64,000 bases of DNA from Luteimonas viscosa (GTDB lineage: Bacteria; Pseudomonadota; Gammaproteobacteria; Xanthomonadales; Xanthomonadaceae), in assembly GCF_008244685.1 (NCBI RefSeq), contig NZ_VTFT01000001.1, forward strand, positions 225,160 through 289,159, read 5' to 3'. This document shows positions 19,443 to 29,104 of this stretch, piece after piece. The notes below the pieces were generated by a model that saw nothing but the letters and a program-made list of their open reading frames with translations, did no database searches and was not told where the DNA came from. Position 1 is the stretch's first letter, and each line of letters opens with the position of its first letter. A program made the position numbers and the translations under genes.

Positions 19443-21254
19443 ATGACGAAGGCTTTGCGATGCATCCTCGCGTGGCTGGCATTGCTGCCGAGCCTGCCCG
19501 TCGCCGGCTCCACGCTCGAACTCGCCGACACCGCCACCAGCGCCGGGCTCTCGCCGCACCTCGCCTATCGGCACGACGCCAGCCTTTCCGACCGCCCCGG
19601 GGATGCCTGGCGCCGCGTCGACCGCGGCGAATTCGCGCCACTACCGGGCGGCAAGGACGCCTTCGGCTTCCAGAGCGGCGCATTCTGGTTCCACGCCACG
19701 ATCGTCAACCGCAATGCCGGCGAGCAACGCTGGCTGCTGGTGCAGGAGTATCCGCTCAGCGACCGGATCGAGATGTTCCTGCGCTATCCGGACGGTCGCA
19801 TGGTGCGGCATGTCGGCGGCGACCACGTGCCGTTCGCCGCCCGCAGCGTGCGCTACCGCCATCCCAACGTCCTGGTCGACCTGCCGGTCGACACCCCGGT
19901 GCAACTCCTGGTCCGGGTAGAGAGCGAGAGTTCGATGCAGGTGCCGCTGCACCTGTACACCCAGACCGCGTTCACCGAGGTCTCGCGCGACGCGCAACTG
20001 GCGATGGGCCTGTACTACGGCATCCTGCTGGCGCTGTTCTTCTACAACCTGGTGCTGTGGCTGTCGCTGCGCGACGCCAGCTACTTCTGGTACCTGTGCC
20101 ACATCACCGCCTTCGGGCTGGTGCTGTTCACGCTCAACGGCCTGGGCTTCGAGTACCTGTGGCCGGATTCGCCGTGGATGGCCGACCACATGGTGCCGAT
20201 CTCGATCTGCCTGGCCCTGGTGGCGATGCTGCAGTTCGCGCGCACCTTCCTCGAGCTGCCGCAGCGGGCGCCGAAGCTCAACGCAGGCACGGTCGGGCTG
20301 ATCATGTTCTTCCTGGTCTTCGGCGTCGCCTCGATCTGGCTGCCCTACCGCATCTCCACGCCGGTCGCCTCGCGCGCGGTGCTGGTGGGCGTGCTCTGGA
20401 TCGTGCTGGCCACCATCCACGTGCTGCGCCGCGGTTACACGCCCGCGAGGCTGCTGCTGCTGGCCTGGTCGATGTTCCTGCTGGGCACGGCGATCTTCAC
20501 CCTGCTCGCCTTCGGCGCCCTGCCCAAGAACTTCGCCACCGAGTACGGCGTGCAGATCGGCTCCGCGCTGGAGATGCTGCTGCTCTCGATCGCGCTGGGC
20601 TACCGCTATGCGCAGCTGCGCAACGAGAACCAGCGCATCACCACCGAGGCCAACCGCCAGCTCGAGCGCAACGTGGCCCTGCGCACGCAGGAGCTGCGGC
20701 AGGCGCTGTCGCAGCTCGAGGAGGCGCACGTGAAGCTGCAGGATTCCAGCCGCCGGGACGCGCTCACCGGCCTGTACAACCGCAGCTACTTCCATGAAGG
20801 ATTCGACCGGCTGCTGGCGGAGTGCCGCGACGCGCGCAGGCCGCTGTCGCTGCTGATGGTGGACCTGGACCATTTCAAGTCGATCAACGACCGCCACGGC
20901 CATCTCGTTGGCGACGATTGCCTGCGCTGGGCCGCGCGCCGGATCGGCCGGGCGTTGCGCCCGCACGATGCGCTGCTGGCGCGGTTCGGCGGCGAGGAGT
21001 TCGTGGTGGTGCTGCCCGACCACGACCTGCGTGCGGCGGTCGCCGTCGCCGAGGACGTGCGGCGCGCGCTGATCGCGGAACACTGGGAGTCGGAGGGCAC
21101 CCGCCTGGAGATCTCCGCCAGCATCGGCGTGCACACCATCGCGCCGGATGCGTCCGACGACATCGACGACGCCCTCGACACCGCCGACAAGGCCCTGTAC
21201 GCGGCCAAGGCCAACGGCCGCGACTGCGTGCGCACTTCGATCACCGCGGCATAG
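19443..21254 (+). CDS. 7TMR-DISM membrane diguanylate cyclase
   Basis: 603 residues. A signal peptide (LAWLALLPSLPVAGS) leads into a periplasmic DISM extracellular domain (~25-190), seven membrane helices (~195-400), a coiled coil with LRNENQRITTEANRQLERN, and a GGDEF domain. The active site reads RFGGEEF at about residue 516, so the enzyme should make c-di-GMP. The RPHD upstream of the motif is one residue further away than a standard RxxD inhibitory site, so product inhibition is uncertain. The periplasmic domain probably senses a carbohydrate-like ligand. Start 19443 lies 105 bases from the divergent phosphoesterase gene. Confidence 0.92.
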   Translation: MTKALRCILAWLALLPSLPVAGSTLELADTATSAGLSPHLAYRHDASLSDRPGDAWRRVDRGEFAPLPGGKDAFGFQSGAFWFHATIVNRNAGEQRWLLVQEYPLSDRIEMFLRYPDGRMVRHVGGDHVPFAARSVRYRHPNVLVDLPVDTPVQLLVRVESESSMQVPLHLYTQTAFTEVSRDAQLAMGLYYGILLALFFYNLVLWLSLRDASYFWYLCHITAFGLVLFTLNGLGFEYLWPDSPWMADHMVPISICLALVAMLQFARTFLELPQRAPKLNAGTVGLIMFFLVFGVASIWLPYRISTPVASRAVLVGVLWIVLATIHVLRRGYTPARLLLLAWSMFLLGTAIFTLLAFGALPKNFATEYGVQIGSALEMLLLSIALGYRYAQLRNENQRITTEANRQLERNVALRTQELRQALSQLEEAHVKLQDSSRRDALTGLYNRSYFHEGFDRLLAECRDARRPLSLLMVDLDHFKSINDRHGHLVGDDCLRWAARRIGRALRPHDALLARFGGEEFVVVLPDHDLRAAVAVAEDVRRALIAEHWESEGTRLEISASIGVHTIAPDASDDIDDALDTADKALYAAKANGRDCVRTSITAA

Positions 21255-21279
21255 CAGGCGGTCGCGGCGCGTGGCGCGC

Positions 21280-21380
21280 GTCGCCTTGTCGTCCCAGACA
21301 CGGCGCCTTGTCATCCCAGGCACGGCGCCTTGTCATCCCGGGGCACGGCGCTTTGTCATCCCGAGCGCAGCGAGGGATCT
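21280..21380 (+). repeat. 22-bp tandem repeats ending in a full REP half
   Basis: Units of 22-23 bases, GCGCCTTGTCATCCCAGGCA type, begin at 21280, 21303, 21325 and 21348. The last one runs on into the REP core (CATCCCGAGCGCAGCGAGGG). As at 8351, the left REP end has been multiplied in tandem. The tract lies between the converging cyclase and hisIE genes. Confidence 0.8.
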
Positions 21381-21484
21381 CGAGCTGGCGCCATTACCGG
21401 GAGAATCTCTCGCCCGTTCGGGATCCCGGGTCCGACCTCCTGCCGCCTCCGGCACGACGGAGGCGCGAAGCCCCTGCTACCACC

Positions 21485-22102
21485 TCAGCGGCGCCGCGTC
21501 GCGAGTTTCGCCTCCACGTCCGCAAGTCCGAGGCCCCGCGCGCGCAGCAACACCAGCAGGTGGAACAGCAGGTCGGCGCCCTCGCCCAGCAGCGCGTCGT
21601 CGTCCTCGGCGACCGCGGCGAGCGCGGTCTCCACGCCCTCTTCGCCCACCTTCTGCGCCATCCGGCGCACGCCAGCCTCGAACAGCTTCGTGGTGTAGCT
21701 GCCTTCCGGCCGCTCCGCCGCACGCCGTTCGACCAGGGCGGACAACTCGGCCAGCGTCGAACCCGGCGCCGACGCGAAGCAGCTCTCGCGCTGCAGGTGG
21801 CACGTCGGCCCCTGCGGATGGGCGAGCACCAGCAACGTGTCGCCATCGCAGTCGACGTCGACCGAGAACAGGTCCAGGACATGCCCCGACGACTCGCCCT
21901 TGGTCCACAACCGGCCCTTGCTGCGGCTGAAGAAGGTCACCCGCCGCGACGACAGCGTCGTTTCGAGCGCGGCGCGGTCCATGTAACCGAGCATCAGCAC
22001 CCGCAGCGTGCGCGCGTCCTGGACGATCGCGGGCAGCAGGCCACCGCCCTTGTCCCAGTCCAGCGCCGCCAGTGCAGCCCCGGTCGCTCCTGCCTCAGTC
22101 AC
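21485..22102 (-). CDS. hisIE: Bifunctional phosphoribosyl-AMP cyclohydrolase / phosphoribosyl-ATP pyrophosphatase
   Basis: 205 residues. The HisI half contains [30 protein letters not shown] and the metal-binding [10 protein letters not shown] with GPTCH. The HisE half (from ~115) has [12 protein letters not shown] and [17 protein letters not shown], with the acidic MazG-like metal site. It performs steps 2 and 3 of histidine synthesis. The start is GTG 22102, inside the hisF end (8-base overlap). It is the last gene of the operon; a REP tract follows. Confidence 0.95.
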   Translation of the reverse strand: MTEAGATGAALAALDWDKGGGLLPAIVQDARTLRVLMLGYMDRAALETTLSSRRVTFFSRSKGRLWTKGESSGHVLDLFSVDVDCDGDTLLVLAHPQGPTCHLQRESCFASAPGSTLAELSALVERRAAERPEGSYTTKLFEAGVRRMAQKVGEEGVETALAAVAEDDDALLGEGADLLFHLLVLLRARGLGLADVEAKLATRRR

Positions 22103-22868
22103 TGCGCACCTCCACGCCGCGCGCGCGCAGCAACCGCTTGAGTTCCGGAATCCGGATCGTACCGCCGTGGAACACGCTCGCGGCCAGCGCGCCGTCGACG
22201 TCCGCCTGGCGGAACGCCGCCTCGAAGTGCGCGGGCTCGCCGGCGCCGCCGGACGCGACCAGCGGCACCGTGCACAGCTCGCGCACGACGCCCAGTTGTT
22301 CGAGATCGTAGCCGTTTCGCACGCCGTCGCTGTCCATGCAGTTGAGCACGATCTCGCCGGCGCCCAGGCGCTGCGCCTCGACCACCCACTCCAGGGTGCG
22401 GACCGAGGGCGCGCGCATGCGGTCCGGATCGCCGGTGTGGGTGCGCACCCGCCACTCGCCGTCCGGCTCGCGGATCGAGTCGATGCCGACGACCACGCAC
22501 TGCACGCCGAACGCCTCGGCCAGCTCGGAGATCAGCGCCGGCCGTTCCAGCGCCGGCGAGTTGATCGAGATCTTGTCGGCGCCGGCATGCAGCACCGCGC
22601 GCGCGGTTTCCACGTCGCGGATGCCGCCGGCCACGCAGAACGGGATGTCGAGCCGCGCCGAGACGCGTTCCACCCAGCCGCGGTCCACCGAGCGCTGCTG
22701 CGGCGTGGCGCTGATGTCGTAGAACACCAGCTCGTCCGCGCCCTCGTCGCGATAGCGCAACGCGAGTTCGACGATGTCGCCCATGTCGACGTGGTCGCGG
22801 AAGCGCACGCCCTTGACCACGCGTCCGTCGCGCACGTCCAGACAGGGGATGATGCGACGCGCGAGCAT
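22095..22868 (-). CDS. hisF: Imidazole glycerol phosphate synthase cyclase subunit
   Basis: 257 residues, a TIM barrel of normal length. It begins [20 protein letters not shown], where the first catalytic Asp lies, and includes [12 protein letters not shown] and TSMDSDG-like [13 protein letters not shown] with the second Asp. It uses ammonia channelled from HisH to close the imidazole ring, giving IGP and AICAR. The ATG shares a base with the hisA TGA (TGATG), so translation is coupled. Confidence 0.97.
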   Translation of the reverse strand: MLARRIIPCLDVRDGRVVKGVRFRDHVDMGDIVELALRYRDEGADELVFYDISATPQQRSVDRGWVERVSARLDIPFCVAGGIRDVETARAVLHAGADKISINSPALERPALISELAEAFGVQCVVVGIDSIREPDGEWRVRTHTGDPDRMRAPSVRTLEWVVEAQRLGAGEIVLNCMDSDGVRNGYDLEQLGVVRELCTVPLVASGGAGEPAHFEAAFRQADVDGALAASVFHGGTIRIPELKRLLRARGVEVRSD

Positions 22869-23620
22869 CAGCGCGCGCCCACCGCGGCCAGGGCCTGCGG
22901 CAGTTGCAGTCTGCCCTCCAGCAGCGAGCGGCCGAGCACCACGCCGGCGCAGCCCTGCGCGCGCGACTGCAGCACGTCGTCGAGGTCGCGCACCCCGCCG
23001 GAAGCCTGCAGGGCGAGCCCGGGCACGGCCTCGGCCAGCAGGCGATAGAGCGCCAGGTTCGGCCCGGTCATCATCCCGTCGCGGGTGATGTCGGTGCACA
23101 GCAGGTGGCGCAGGCCGCGCGCGGCATAGCGCTGCGCCATCTCCTGCAGCGTGCCGGCGGCGGTCTCGGTCCAGCCGTGCACGGGCAGGCGCCAGATGCC
23201 TTCGCGGTCCTGGCGCGTGTCCAGGGCGATGGTCAGGCGCTCGCTGCCGAGCGCGTCGAGCCAGTCGCAGACGTTGTCGGCCTCGCGCACCGCCAGCGAA
23301 CCGATCACCACGCGTGCGGCGCCGGCGTCGAGGATCCGCTGCACGTCCTCGCGCGAACGCACGCCGCCGCCGGTCTGCACCTTCAGTCCGGTGGCGGCGG
23401 TGATGTCACGCACCAGTTGCAGCAGCGTGTAGCCCCCGGCGCGTGCCGCGTCCAGGTCGACCAGGTGCAGCCATTGCGCGCCCTGCTCCGCGTAGGCCCG
23501 GGCCAGCGCCAGCGGATCGTCGCCATACCGGGTTTCCTGCGCGTAGTCGCCCTGCGCGAGCCGCACCACGCGCCCGTTTCGCACGTCGATCGCCGGATAC
23601 AGGGTGAAGGTCGCGTTCAT
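22868..23620 (-). CDS. hisA: ProFAR isomerase
   Basis: 250 residues of the HisA/HisF barrel family. [19 protein letters not shown] holds the first catalytic Asp, and [14 protein letters not shown] the second; VQTGGGVRS and [11 protein letters not shown] are phosphate-binding loops. It isomerises ProFAR to PRFAR, the substrate of HisHF. The ATG overlaps the hisH stop (ATGA). Confidence 0.97.
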   Translation of the reverse strand: MNATFTLYPAIDVRNGRVVRLAQGDYAQETRYGDDPLALARAYAEQGAQWLHLVDLDAARAGGYTLLQLVRDITAATGLKVQTGGGVRSREDVQRILDAGAARVVIGSLAVREADNVCDWLDALGSERLTIALDTRQDREGIWRLPVHGWTETAAGTLQEMAQRYAARGLRHLLCTDITRDGMMTGPNLALYRLLAEAVPGLALQASGGVRDLDDVLQSRAQGCAGVVLGRSLLEGRLQLPQALAAVGAR

Positions 23621-24216
23621 GCGGATTCCATCGACAGGAAGTTGCGCAGCAGCCGTGCCCCCGCTGCGGCCGAGCGCTCGGGGTGGAACTGCGCACCCAT
23701 GACGTTCCCCCGGCGGACCACCGCGGCGAAATCGACGCCATGGCGGGTGGAGGCGATGCAGTCGGGCGTCGTCGGCGCGGCATAACCATGGACGAAGTAG
23801 GCGTACTCCCCGCTGCCGAAACCCGCCAGCAGCGGATCGTCGCCCTGCACCTGCAACTGGTTCCAGCCCATGTGCGGGATCCGGATGCCCGGCGCCGGCT
23901 GGAGCCGCCCCACCCGTCCGGGCAGGATGCCGAGGCAGGGCGTGTCGTCCTCCTCGGAATGCTCGAACAGCAGCTGCATGCCGACGCAGACGCCGAGCAG
24001 CGGCTGGCGCAACGCACGCAGGGTTTCGACCAGGTCGAGTTCGCGCAGGCGCCGCATCACGGTCGCAGCGGTACTGACCCCGGGCAGGATCACGCGTTCG
24101 GCGTCGCGGATCTCGCCCGCATCCGAGGTCAACGTGGCCTCGACGCCGAGCCGGCCCAGCGCATACCGCACCGAACCGATGTTGGCGCCGCCCGCATCCA
24201 CCAGGGCCAGCCGCAT
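23617..24216 (-). CDS. hisH: Imidazole glycerol phosphate synthase glutaminase subunit
   Basis: 199 residues. The class I amidotransferase nucleophile is Cys77 in [18 protein letters not shown], with the His-Glu pair in [17 protein letters not shown] is the conserved region facing HisF. It supplies ammonia from glutamine to HisF. The start overlaps the end of hisB by one base and its stop overlaps hisA. Confidence 0.97.
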   Translation of the reverse strand: MRLALVDAGGANIGSVRYALGRLGVEATLTSDAGEIRDAERVILPGVSTAATVMRRLRELDLVETLRALRQPLLGVCVGMQLLFEHSEEDDTPCLGILPGRVGRLQPAPGIRIPHMGWNQLQVQGDDPLLAGFGSGEYAYFVHGYAAPTTPDCIASTRHGVDFAAVVRRGNVMGAQFHPERSAAAGARLLRNFLSMESA

Positions 24217-25292
24217 CACAGCGTGCCCTTGGTGCTGGGCAGCTCGACGCCTTCGCGCCGGATCGCCATGCGCAGCGCGCGCGCGAACGCCTTGAAGCAG
24301 GCCTCGACCTTGTGGTGGTCGTTCTCGCCTTCGACCTTGAGGTTGAGGTTGAGCGCGGCGGCATCGCAGACCGAGCGGAAGAAGTGCTCCACCAGCTCGG
24401 TCGGCATGTCGCCGACGCGCTCGCGACGGAAGCTGCCCTCGAACACCAGGTACGGCCGTCCGCCGAAGTCCAGCGCCGCGCTGGCGAGGGTCTCGTCCAT
24501 CGGCAGGGTGAAGCCGTAGCGCGCGATGCCGCGCTTGTCGCCCAGCGCCTCGCGCAAGGCCTGGCCCAGGGCGATGCCGGTGTCCTCGATGGTGTGGTGC
24601 TCGTCGATGTGCAGGTCGCCCTCGGCGGTGACCGTCAGCGCGAAGCCGCCGTGCTTGCCGATCTGGTCGAGCATGTGGTCGAAGAACGGCAAGCCCGTCG
24701 ACACCCGTGCGTCCGCGGCACGGTCCAGGTCGAGTTCGACCCGGATCCGCGTTTCCTTCGTGTTCCGCTGCACCACCGCGCGACGCGGCGCGTCGGCCAG
24801 CTCGTGCGCGATGCCGGGCCAGTCCCACTCGCCGCCGAACTGCGCGGTGCGCAGCTGGAAGCCGCGGATGCCGAGGTTGCGCGCGAACTGCAGGTCGGTC
24901 TCGCGGTCGCCGACCATCGCCGAGCGGTCGAGGTCGATGCCACGGTCGCGCAGGTAGTGCTGCACCAGCCCCAGCCCCGGCTTGCGCGTGGGCGCGTTGT
25001 CGGCCGGCCAGGTGCAGTCGACCAGCACCTCGCGGAACACGATGCCCTGGCTTTCGAACACCTGCAGCATCAGGTCGTTGGGGCCGTCGAAGGCGGCGCG
25101 CGGATAGGCCTCGCTGCCCAGCCCGTCCTGGTTGCTGACGATCACGAACTCGAAGCCGGCATCGCGCAGCCGCAGCATCGCCGGGATCACGTCCTTCACG
25201 AACCTCAGCTTCTCATAGGCGTCGATCTGGAAGTCTCCGGGCTCCTCGATCAGGGTGCCGTCGCGGTCGACGAACAGGATCTTCGTGGCCAT
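24216..25292 (-). CDS. hisB: Bifunctional histidinol-phosphatase / imidazoleglycerol-phosphate dehydratase
   Basis: 358 residues, like the fused enterobacterial enzyme. The N-terminal HAD phosphatase has [14 protein letters not shown] (Asp9, Asp11), SNQDGLGS and [11 protein letters not shown]. The dehydratase half (from ~170) shows [30 protein letters not shown] and [16 protein letters not shown], the manganese histidine motifs. It performs two separate steps of the pathway. The start overlaps the hisC stop by one base. Confidence 0.97.
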   Translation of the reverse strand: MATKILFVDRDGTLIEEPGDFQIDAYEKLRFVKDVIPAMLRLRDAGFEFVIVSNQDGLGSEAYPRAAFDGPNDLMLQVFESQGIVFREVLVDCTWPADNAPTRKPGLGLVQHYLRDRGIDLDRSAMVGDRETDLQFARNLGIRGFQLRTAQFGGEWDWPGIAHELADAPRRAVVQRNTKETRIRVELDLDRAADARVSTGLPFFDHMLDQIGKHGGFALTVTAEGDLHIDEHHTIEDTGIALGQALREALGDKRGIARYGFTLPMDETLASAALDFGGRPYLVFEGSFRRERVGDMPTELVEHFFRSVCDAAALNLNLKVEGENDHHKVEACFKAFARALRMAIRREGVELPSTKGTL

Positions 25293-26410
25293 CAGGCGGC
25301 TCCCCGCCCGTGGGCAGCGATCCGGGCGGTCGCGGGTTCGAGCGCCGACAGCACGGCGAGTACGCGATCGTTCTGTTCCGGCGTGCCGATGGTGATCCGC
25401 AGCGCGTCGCCGAGGCCGCGCGCGGCGCGCTGGTCGCGCACCACGATGCCAGCCGCCAGCAGGGCGCGGAAGGCCGCTTCGGCGTCCCGGAACCGCACCA
25501 GCAGGAAGTTGGCCTGCGAGGGATACACGCGCAGCACGCCCGCGAGCGCGTGCAGGGACTGCCGCAGCCGCACGCGTTCGCGGCGCACATTGCCGACACG
25601 CTGCGCCGTGGCCACGCGGGCCTCGGGCGAGAGACCGGCGACCGCGAGCGCGGCGCACGGGGACGGTACCGGATAGGGCGCCTGGCAGCGGCGCAGCGCG
25701 GCGATCAGGCCCGGGTCGGCGATCGCCACGCCGATCCGTGCCGCCGCCAGGGCATGGGCCTTGGACAGCGTCCGCAGCACCACCAGGTTGGGAAGCGCGT
25801 CCAGCAGGGTGGTGGCGGACGGCGCTTCCCCGAACTCGGCATACGCTTCGTCGACCACGACCAGGGCGCGTCCCGCCAGCCGCCGTGCGAGCGCGGCGAT
25901 ATCGCCGAGGGCGATCGCGCCGCCGCCCGGGTTGGACGGCGAGCACAGGAACACCAGCTTCGCGCCACGCACCGCGGCCACGTCGCCGATCGCCTCGAAA
26001 TCGGGCACCAGGCCCGCCTGCGGGTCGTCCAGCAGCGGCACGTCGATCAATGGCGCGCCCTGCAGTCGCGCGCTCACCGCATACATGCCGAAGACCGGCG
26101 AGGTGACCACCACGCCATCGCGACCGGGCACGCAGGTGGCGCGGACCAGCAGGTCGATCGCCTCGTCGCTGCCACGGCCTATCAGCAGCTGCTCCGCCTG
26201 GACTGCGTACAGCGCAGCCAGCATCCCGCGCAGATCGGCGGGCTGGGGATCGGGGTAGCGTCGGCAGGTGCCATCGCCATCGGCCGGATTGGGCCAGGCG
26301 GATTCGTTCGCGTTGAGCCAGATCTCGCCGTCCAGCGCTTCGCTGCGCGCCGAGCTGTAGCCGGCGAAGCCCTGCAGGTCCTCGCGCAGCAGGTCGGTCA
26401 CGGCGTTCAC
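25292..26410 (-). CDS. hisC: Histidinol-phosphate aminotransferase
   Basis: 372 residues, a fold-type I PLP enzyme. [11 protein letters not shown] is the typical N-terminal substrate loop, [11 protein letters not shown] and [10 protein letters not shown] hold cofactor contacts, and the PLP lysine lies in [17 protein letters not shown]. It converts imidazole acetol phosphate to histidinol phosphate with glutamate. GTG at 26410 overlaps the hisD TGA by 4 bases. Confidence 0.96.
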   Translation of the reverse strand: MNAVTDLLREDLQGFAGYSSARSEALDGEIWLNANESAWPNPADGDGTCRRYPDPQPADLRGMLAALYAVQAEQLLIGRGSDEAIDLLVRATCVPGRDGVVVTSPVFGMYAVSARLQGAPLIDVPLLDDPQAGLVPDFEAIGDVAAVRGAKLVFLCSPSNPGGGAIALGDIAALARRLAGRALVVVDEAYAEFGEAPSATTLLDALPNLVVLRTLSKAHALAAARIGVAIADPGLIAALRRCQAPYPVPSPCAALAVAGLSPEARVATAQRVGNVRRERVRLRQSLHALAGVLRVYPSQANFLLVRFRDAEAAFRALLAAGIVVRDQRAARGLGDALRITIGTPEQNDRVLAVLSALEPATARIAAHGRGAA

Positions 26411-27735
26411 GCGGCCTCCTGCGCGGATCCCGCGCGGCCCATGCGCAGGCGCACCGCGCTGGCATGCGCTTCGAGTCCCTCGGCCTCGGCCAGGGTGACC
26501 GCGCAGGCGCCGATGCCGGCGATGCCGGCCGCACTGGCGGCCTGCACGCTCACGAAGTTCTGGAAGCTCGCCACCGACACCCCGCTGCAGGCGCGCGCCG
26601 CGCCGTTGGTCGGCAGGACGTGGTTGGTGCCGCTGCAGTAGTCGCCCAGCGCCTCGGGGGTGAAGTCGCCGAGGAAGACCGAGCCCGCTGCATCCACCCG
26701 GTCGAGCCAGGCGCGCGGTTCGCGCAGCGCGAGGATCAGGTGTTCCGGCGCGTACGCATTGCTGATGTCGAACGCATCCCCGAGTGCCTCGACCCGCACC
26801 AGCCGCGAGCCCGCCAGCGCCTGCCGGGCGATGTCCGCGCGCGGCAGCGCCGCCAGCTGGATGGCCAGCTCGCCCTGCACCGCATCGAGCAACGCGTCGC
26901 TGTCGCTGAGCAGCAGCACCTGCGAATCCGGTCCGTGTTCGGCCTGCGACAGCAGGTCGGCGGCGACGAACGCGGCATCCGCACCCGCGTCGGCGATGAC
27001 CAGGACTTCCGAAGGCCCGGCCGGCATGTCGATCGCGGCCGATCCGCCCTGCGCCACCTGCTGCTTGGCCTCGGTGACGTAGCTGTTGCCGGGTCCGAAC
27101 AGCTTGTCGCAGCGCGGCACGCTGGCGGTCCCGAACGCCATCGCCGCGATCGCCTGCGCGCCGCCGAGCTTGAACACGCGATGCACGCCGGTCAGTTGCG
27201 CGGCGAACAGCACCGCCGGATCCGCGCTTCCGTCGCGCCGCGGCGGCGTGCACAGCACGCGCTCGCGGCACCCGGCCAGGCGCGCGGGAACTCCCAGCAT
27301 CAGGGCCGTCGACGGCAGCGGCGCGCTGCCGGCGGGCACGTACAGGCCCACGCGCGCGATCGCGCGCACCATCCGCTCGCAGACCACGCCCGGCGCGGTC
27401 TCCACCGAATACGGCTGGACCATGCCGGCGCGGTGGAAACGTTCGATCCGCTCCGCCGCATCCACGATCGCGCTCCGGAGCGCCGGCGACAACGAAGCCG
27501 CGGCGGCCTCGTACTCCGCCTCGGCGACTTCGAAGGCATCCGGCGCCACCCCGTCCAGGCGCGCGCTGATCTCGCGCAGCGCCTCGTCTCCGCGCGAGCG
27601 CACCTCGTCGATGATCGCGGCAACGGTGTCGCGCGTGCGACCGGCGACCGCCTGCACCGGCCGCTGCAGCGCAGCTTCCCGCGCCGCGACGTCGAGCGCC
27701 GGCCAGTCCAGCCGCTGCACCAGTTCCGCGCTCAC
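26407..27735 (-). CDS. hisD: Histidinol dehydrogenase
   Basis: 442 residues. [30 protein letters not shown] and [13 protein letters not shown] contain the zinc and catalytic residues of HisD. It carries out the last two NAD-dependent oxidations from histidinol to histidine. GTG 27735 overlaps the hisG stop by 4 bases; the open frame upstream of it is hisG shadow. Confidence 0.96.
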   Translation of the reverse strand: MSAELVQRLDWPALDVAAREAALQRPVQAVAGRTRDTVAAIIDEVRSRGDEALREISARLDGVAPDAFEVAEAEYEAAAASLSPALRSAIVDAAERIERFHRAGMVQPYSVETAPGVVCERMVRAIARVGLYVPAGSAPLPSTALMLGVPARLAGCRERVLCTPPRRDGSADPAVLFAAQLTGVHRVFKLGGAQAIAAMAFGTASVPRCDKLFGPGNSYVTEAKQQVAQGGSAAIDMPAGPSEVLVIADAGADAAFVAADLLSQAEHGPDSQVLLLSDSDALLDAVQGELAIQLAALPRADIARQALAGSRLVRVEALGDAFDISNAYAPEHLILALREPRAWLDRVDAAGSVFLGDFTPEALGDYCSGTNHVLPTNGAARACSGVSVASFQNFVSVQAASAAGIAGIGACAVTLAEAEGLEAHASAVRLRMGRAGSAQEAA

Positions 27736-28646
27736 GCCAGCATCCTCTCGACCGGCAGCACCATCAGCCCGCGCGCGCCGGCCCGCTTGAGATCCTCCAG
27801 CCGCTGCCAGGTCATCGCGCCGTGGCACAGCGCCTGCAGCGCCAGGGTGTCGGCGCCGTCGACCTGCAGCACGGTGGGCTGCTCCGCGTCGGGCAGCATT
27901 TCCAGCAGCCCCGGCACCTCGTCGCGCTGCGCCTGGAACAGCAGCAGGCGGCTGTCCTTCAGCCGCAGCACGCCGTCCAGGCGCCGCAGCAGCATCTGCG
28001 CCAGTTCACCACGGATATCCGCGAACGGCTGCACCGGGCCGGCCAGCACCGCCTCGCTGCGCATGATCGTCGCCACCGGCTTGAGCTGGTTGGCGAGCAG
28101 CGTGCCGCCGCTTGAAACGAGGTCGCAGATCAGGTCCGCCTGCCCCAGCCGCGGCGCGATCTCGACCGAGCCCGACAGCATCACCACGCTCGCCTCCACC
28201 TCGTGCTCCGCCAGCCATTTCGCGAGCAGGCCGGGATAGCTGGTCGCGATCCGCCGGCCCTGCAACTGCTGCGGGCCTTCCCATTCCCAGGCCTCGGGCA
28301 CCGCGATGTCGAGCCGGCAGCCGCCGAAGCCCAGCGCACGGACCTCCTTCGACACCTGCGCCCTGCCCTCGCCCGCGCGCAACGCGGCCTGTTCGTCGAG
28401 CACGTTGCGGCCGACGATGCCGTAGTCGCAGACGCCGTCGGCGAGCAGGCCGGGGATGTCGTCGTCGCGCACCAGCAGCAGGTCGACCGGCAGCGTTTCG
28501 CCGTAGCAGAACAGCCTGTCGCGGCTTTCGCGCCACGACAGACCGCACGAAGCCAGCAGCGCCCGTGCGGGGTCGCTCAGGCGACCGGATTTCTGGATCG
28601 CGATGCGCAGGCGATCGCGCGCCGCGGGAACGGCCGTAGGGCTCAT
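27732..28646 (-). CDS. hisG: ATP phosphoribosyltransferase, long form
   Basis: 304 residues, the long HisG with a C-terminal ACT-like regulatory domain, so no HisZ is needed. [16 protein letters not shown] starts the catalytic fold, [10 protein letters not shown] and [12 protein letters not shown] follow, and [14 protein letters not shown] ends the regulatory domain. It condenses ATP and PRPP, the committed step, and is normally inhibited by histidine. The ATG is 9 bases after the stop of the TrpR-like gene, so both are on one transcript. Confidence 0.96.
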   Translation of the reverse strand: MSPTAVPAARDRLRIAIQKSGRLSDPARALLASCGLSWRESRDRLFCYGETLPVDLLLVRDDDIPGLLADGVCDYGIVGRNVLDEQAALRAGEGRAQVSKEVRALGFGGCRLDIAVPEAWEWEGPQQLQGRRIATSYPGLLAKWLAEHEVEASVVMLSGSVEIAPRLGQADLICDLVSSGGTLLANQLKPVATIMRSEAVLAGPVQPFADIRGELAQMLLRRLDGVLRLKDSRLLLFQAQRDEVPGLLEMLPDAEQPTVLQVDGADTLALQALCHGAMTWQRLEDLKRAGARGLMVLPVERMLA

Positions 28647-28655
28647 CTCGGGTCC

Positions 28656-28982
28656 TCAGTGGCTCTGGGCGAGCCGGGGGTACTGGCGCTTGACCGCCGC
28701 GGCATAGCCGCCGGCGCCATGTTCGAGCGTGCGTGCGACCCGGCCGATGGTGGTCACGCTCACCAGGGTGCGCTCGTGGATCTCGCGGTACGGCACGCCC
28801 TGCAGCAGCATCGGCACCACACGCCAGCGGTCGGCCATGGCCTCGAGCTCGGCCGGGGTGCACAGGTCGCGCAGGAAGGCGCCCACGTCGTCGACCCGCT
28901 CCAGACCGGCAAGCGCCTTGGCCAGCGCCCTGAACGAGGCGTCGGCGTCGGAATCCGGCAAGGGTTCGATGCGCTGCTTCAT
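28656..28982 (-). CDS. TrpR-like (YerC/YecD family) regulator, probable histidine repressor
   Basis: 108 residues. LRDLCTPAELEAMADRWRVV and the helix-turn-helix YREIHERTLVSVTTIGRVAR follow the TrpR superfamily pattern, in which a small-molecule corepressor tunes DNA binding. It is the first gene of the his operon, and a perfect palindrome covers its own promoter (28988-29013), so autoregulation and control of the his genes are likely, with histidine as corepressor inferred. From memory, comparative genomics has predicted such a regulator (HisR) in Xanthomonadales. The predicted transcript start falls on or next to the ATG at 28982, so the mRNA may be leaderless. Confidence 0.85.
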   Translation of the reverse strand: MKQRIEPLPDSDADASFRALAKALAGLERVDDVGAFLRDLCTPAELEAMADRWRVVPMLLQGVPYREIHERTLVSVTTIGRVARTLEHGAGGYAAAVKRQYPRLAQSH

Positions 28983-28987
28983 CGCGT

Positions 28988-29017
28988 CAATGTAATAGCG
29001 CGTTATTACATTGTCAA
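28988..29017 (-). promoter_or_regulatory. his operon promoter overlapped by a perfect palindromic operator
   Basis: CAATGTAATA at 28988-28997 and TATTACATTG at 29004-29013 are perfect 10-bp arms with a 6-base spacer. On the minus strand TTGACA (29017-29012) and TACATT (28994-28989) are separated by 17 bases, a good sigma-70 promoter. The operator covers everything from the -35 end to the -10, so a bound repressor would block polymerase. The A+T-rich block stands out in G+C-rich DNA. Confidence 0.8.
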
Positions 29018-29104
29018 TATCTCGCGACGGTTCCCGGTGCCTGCTGGACACGCCCCGGGCCGGGCTGGAGAATCCGGGGACCCCGCCCGGAGTGTCGCCA
29101 GACA

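Noticed and set aside
21280..21380. Possible CRISPR array because of regularly spaced 22-bp repeats
   Set aside because: The units are contiguous with no unique spacers, degenerate towards a REP element, and no cas gene is present.
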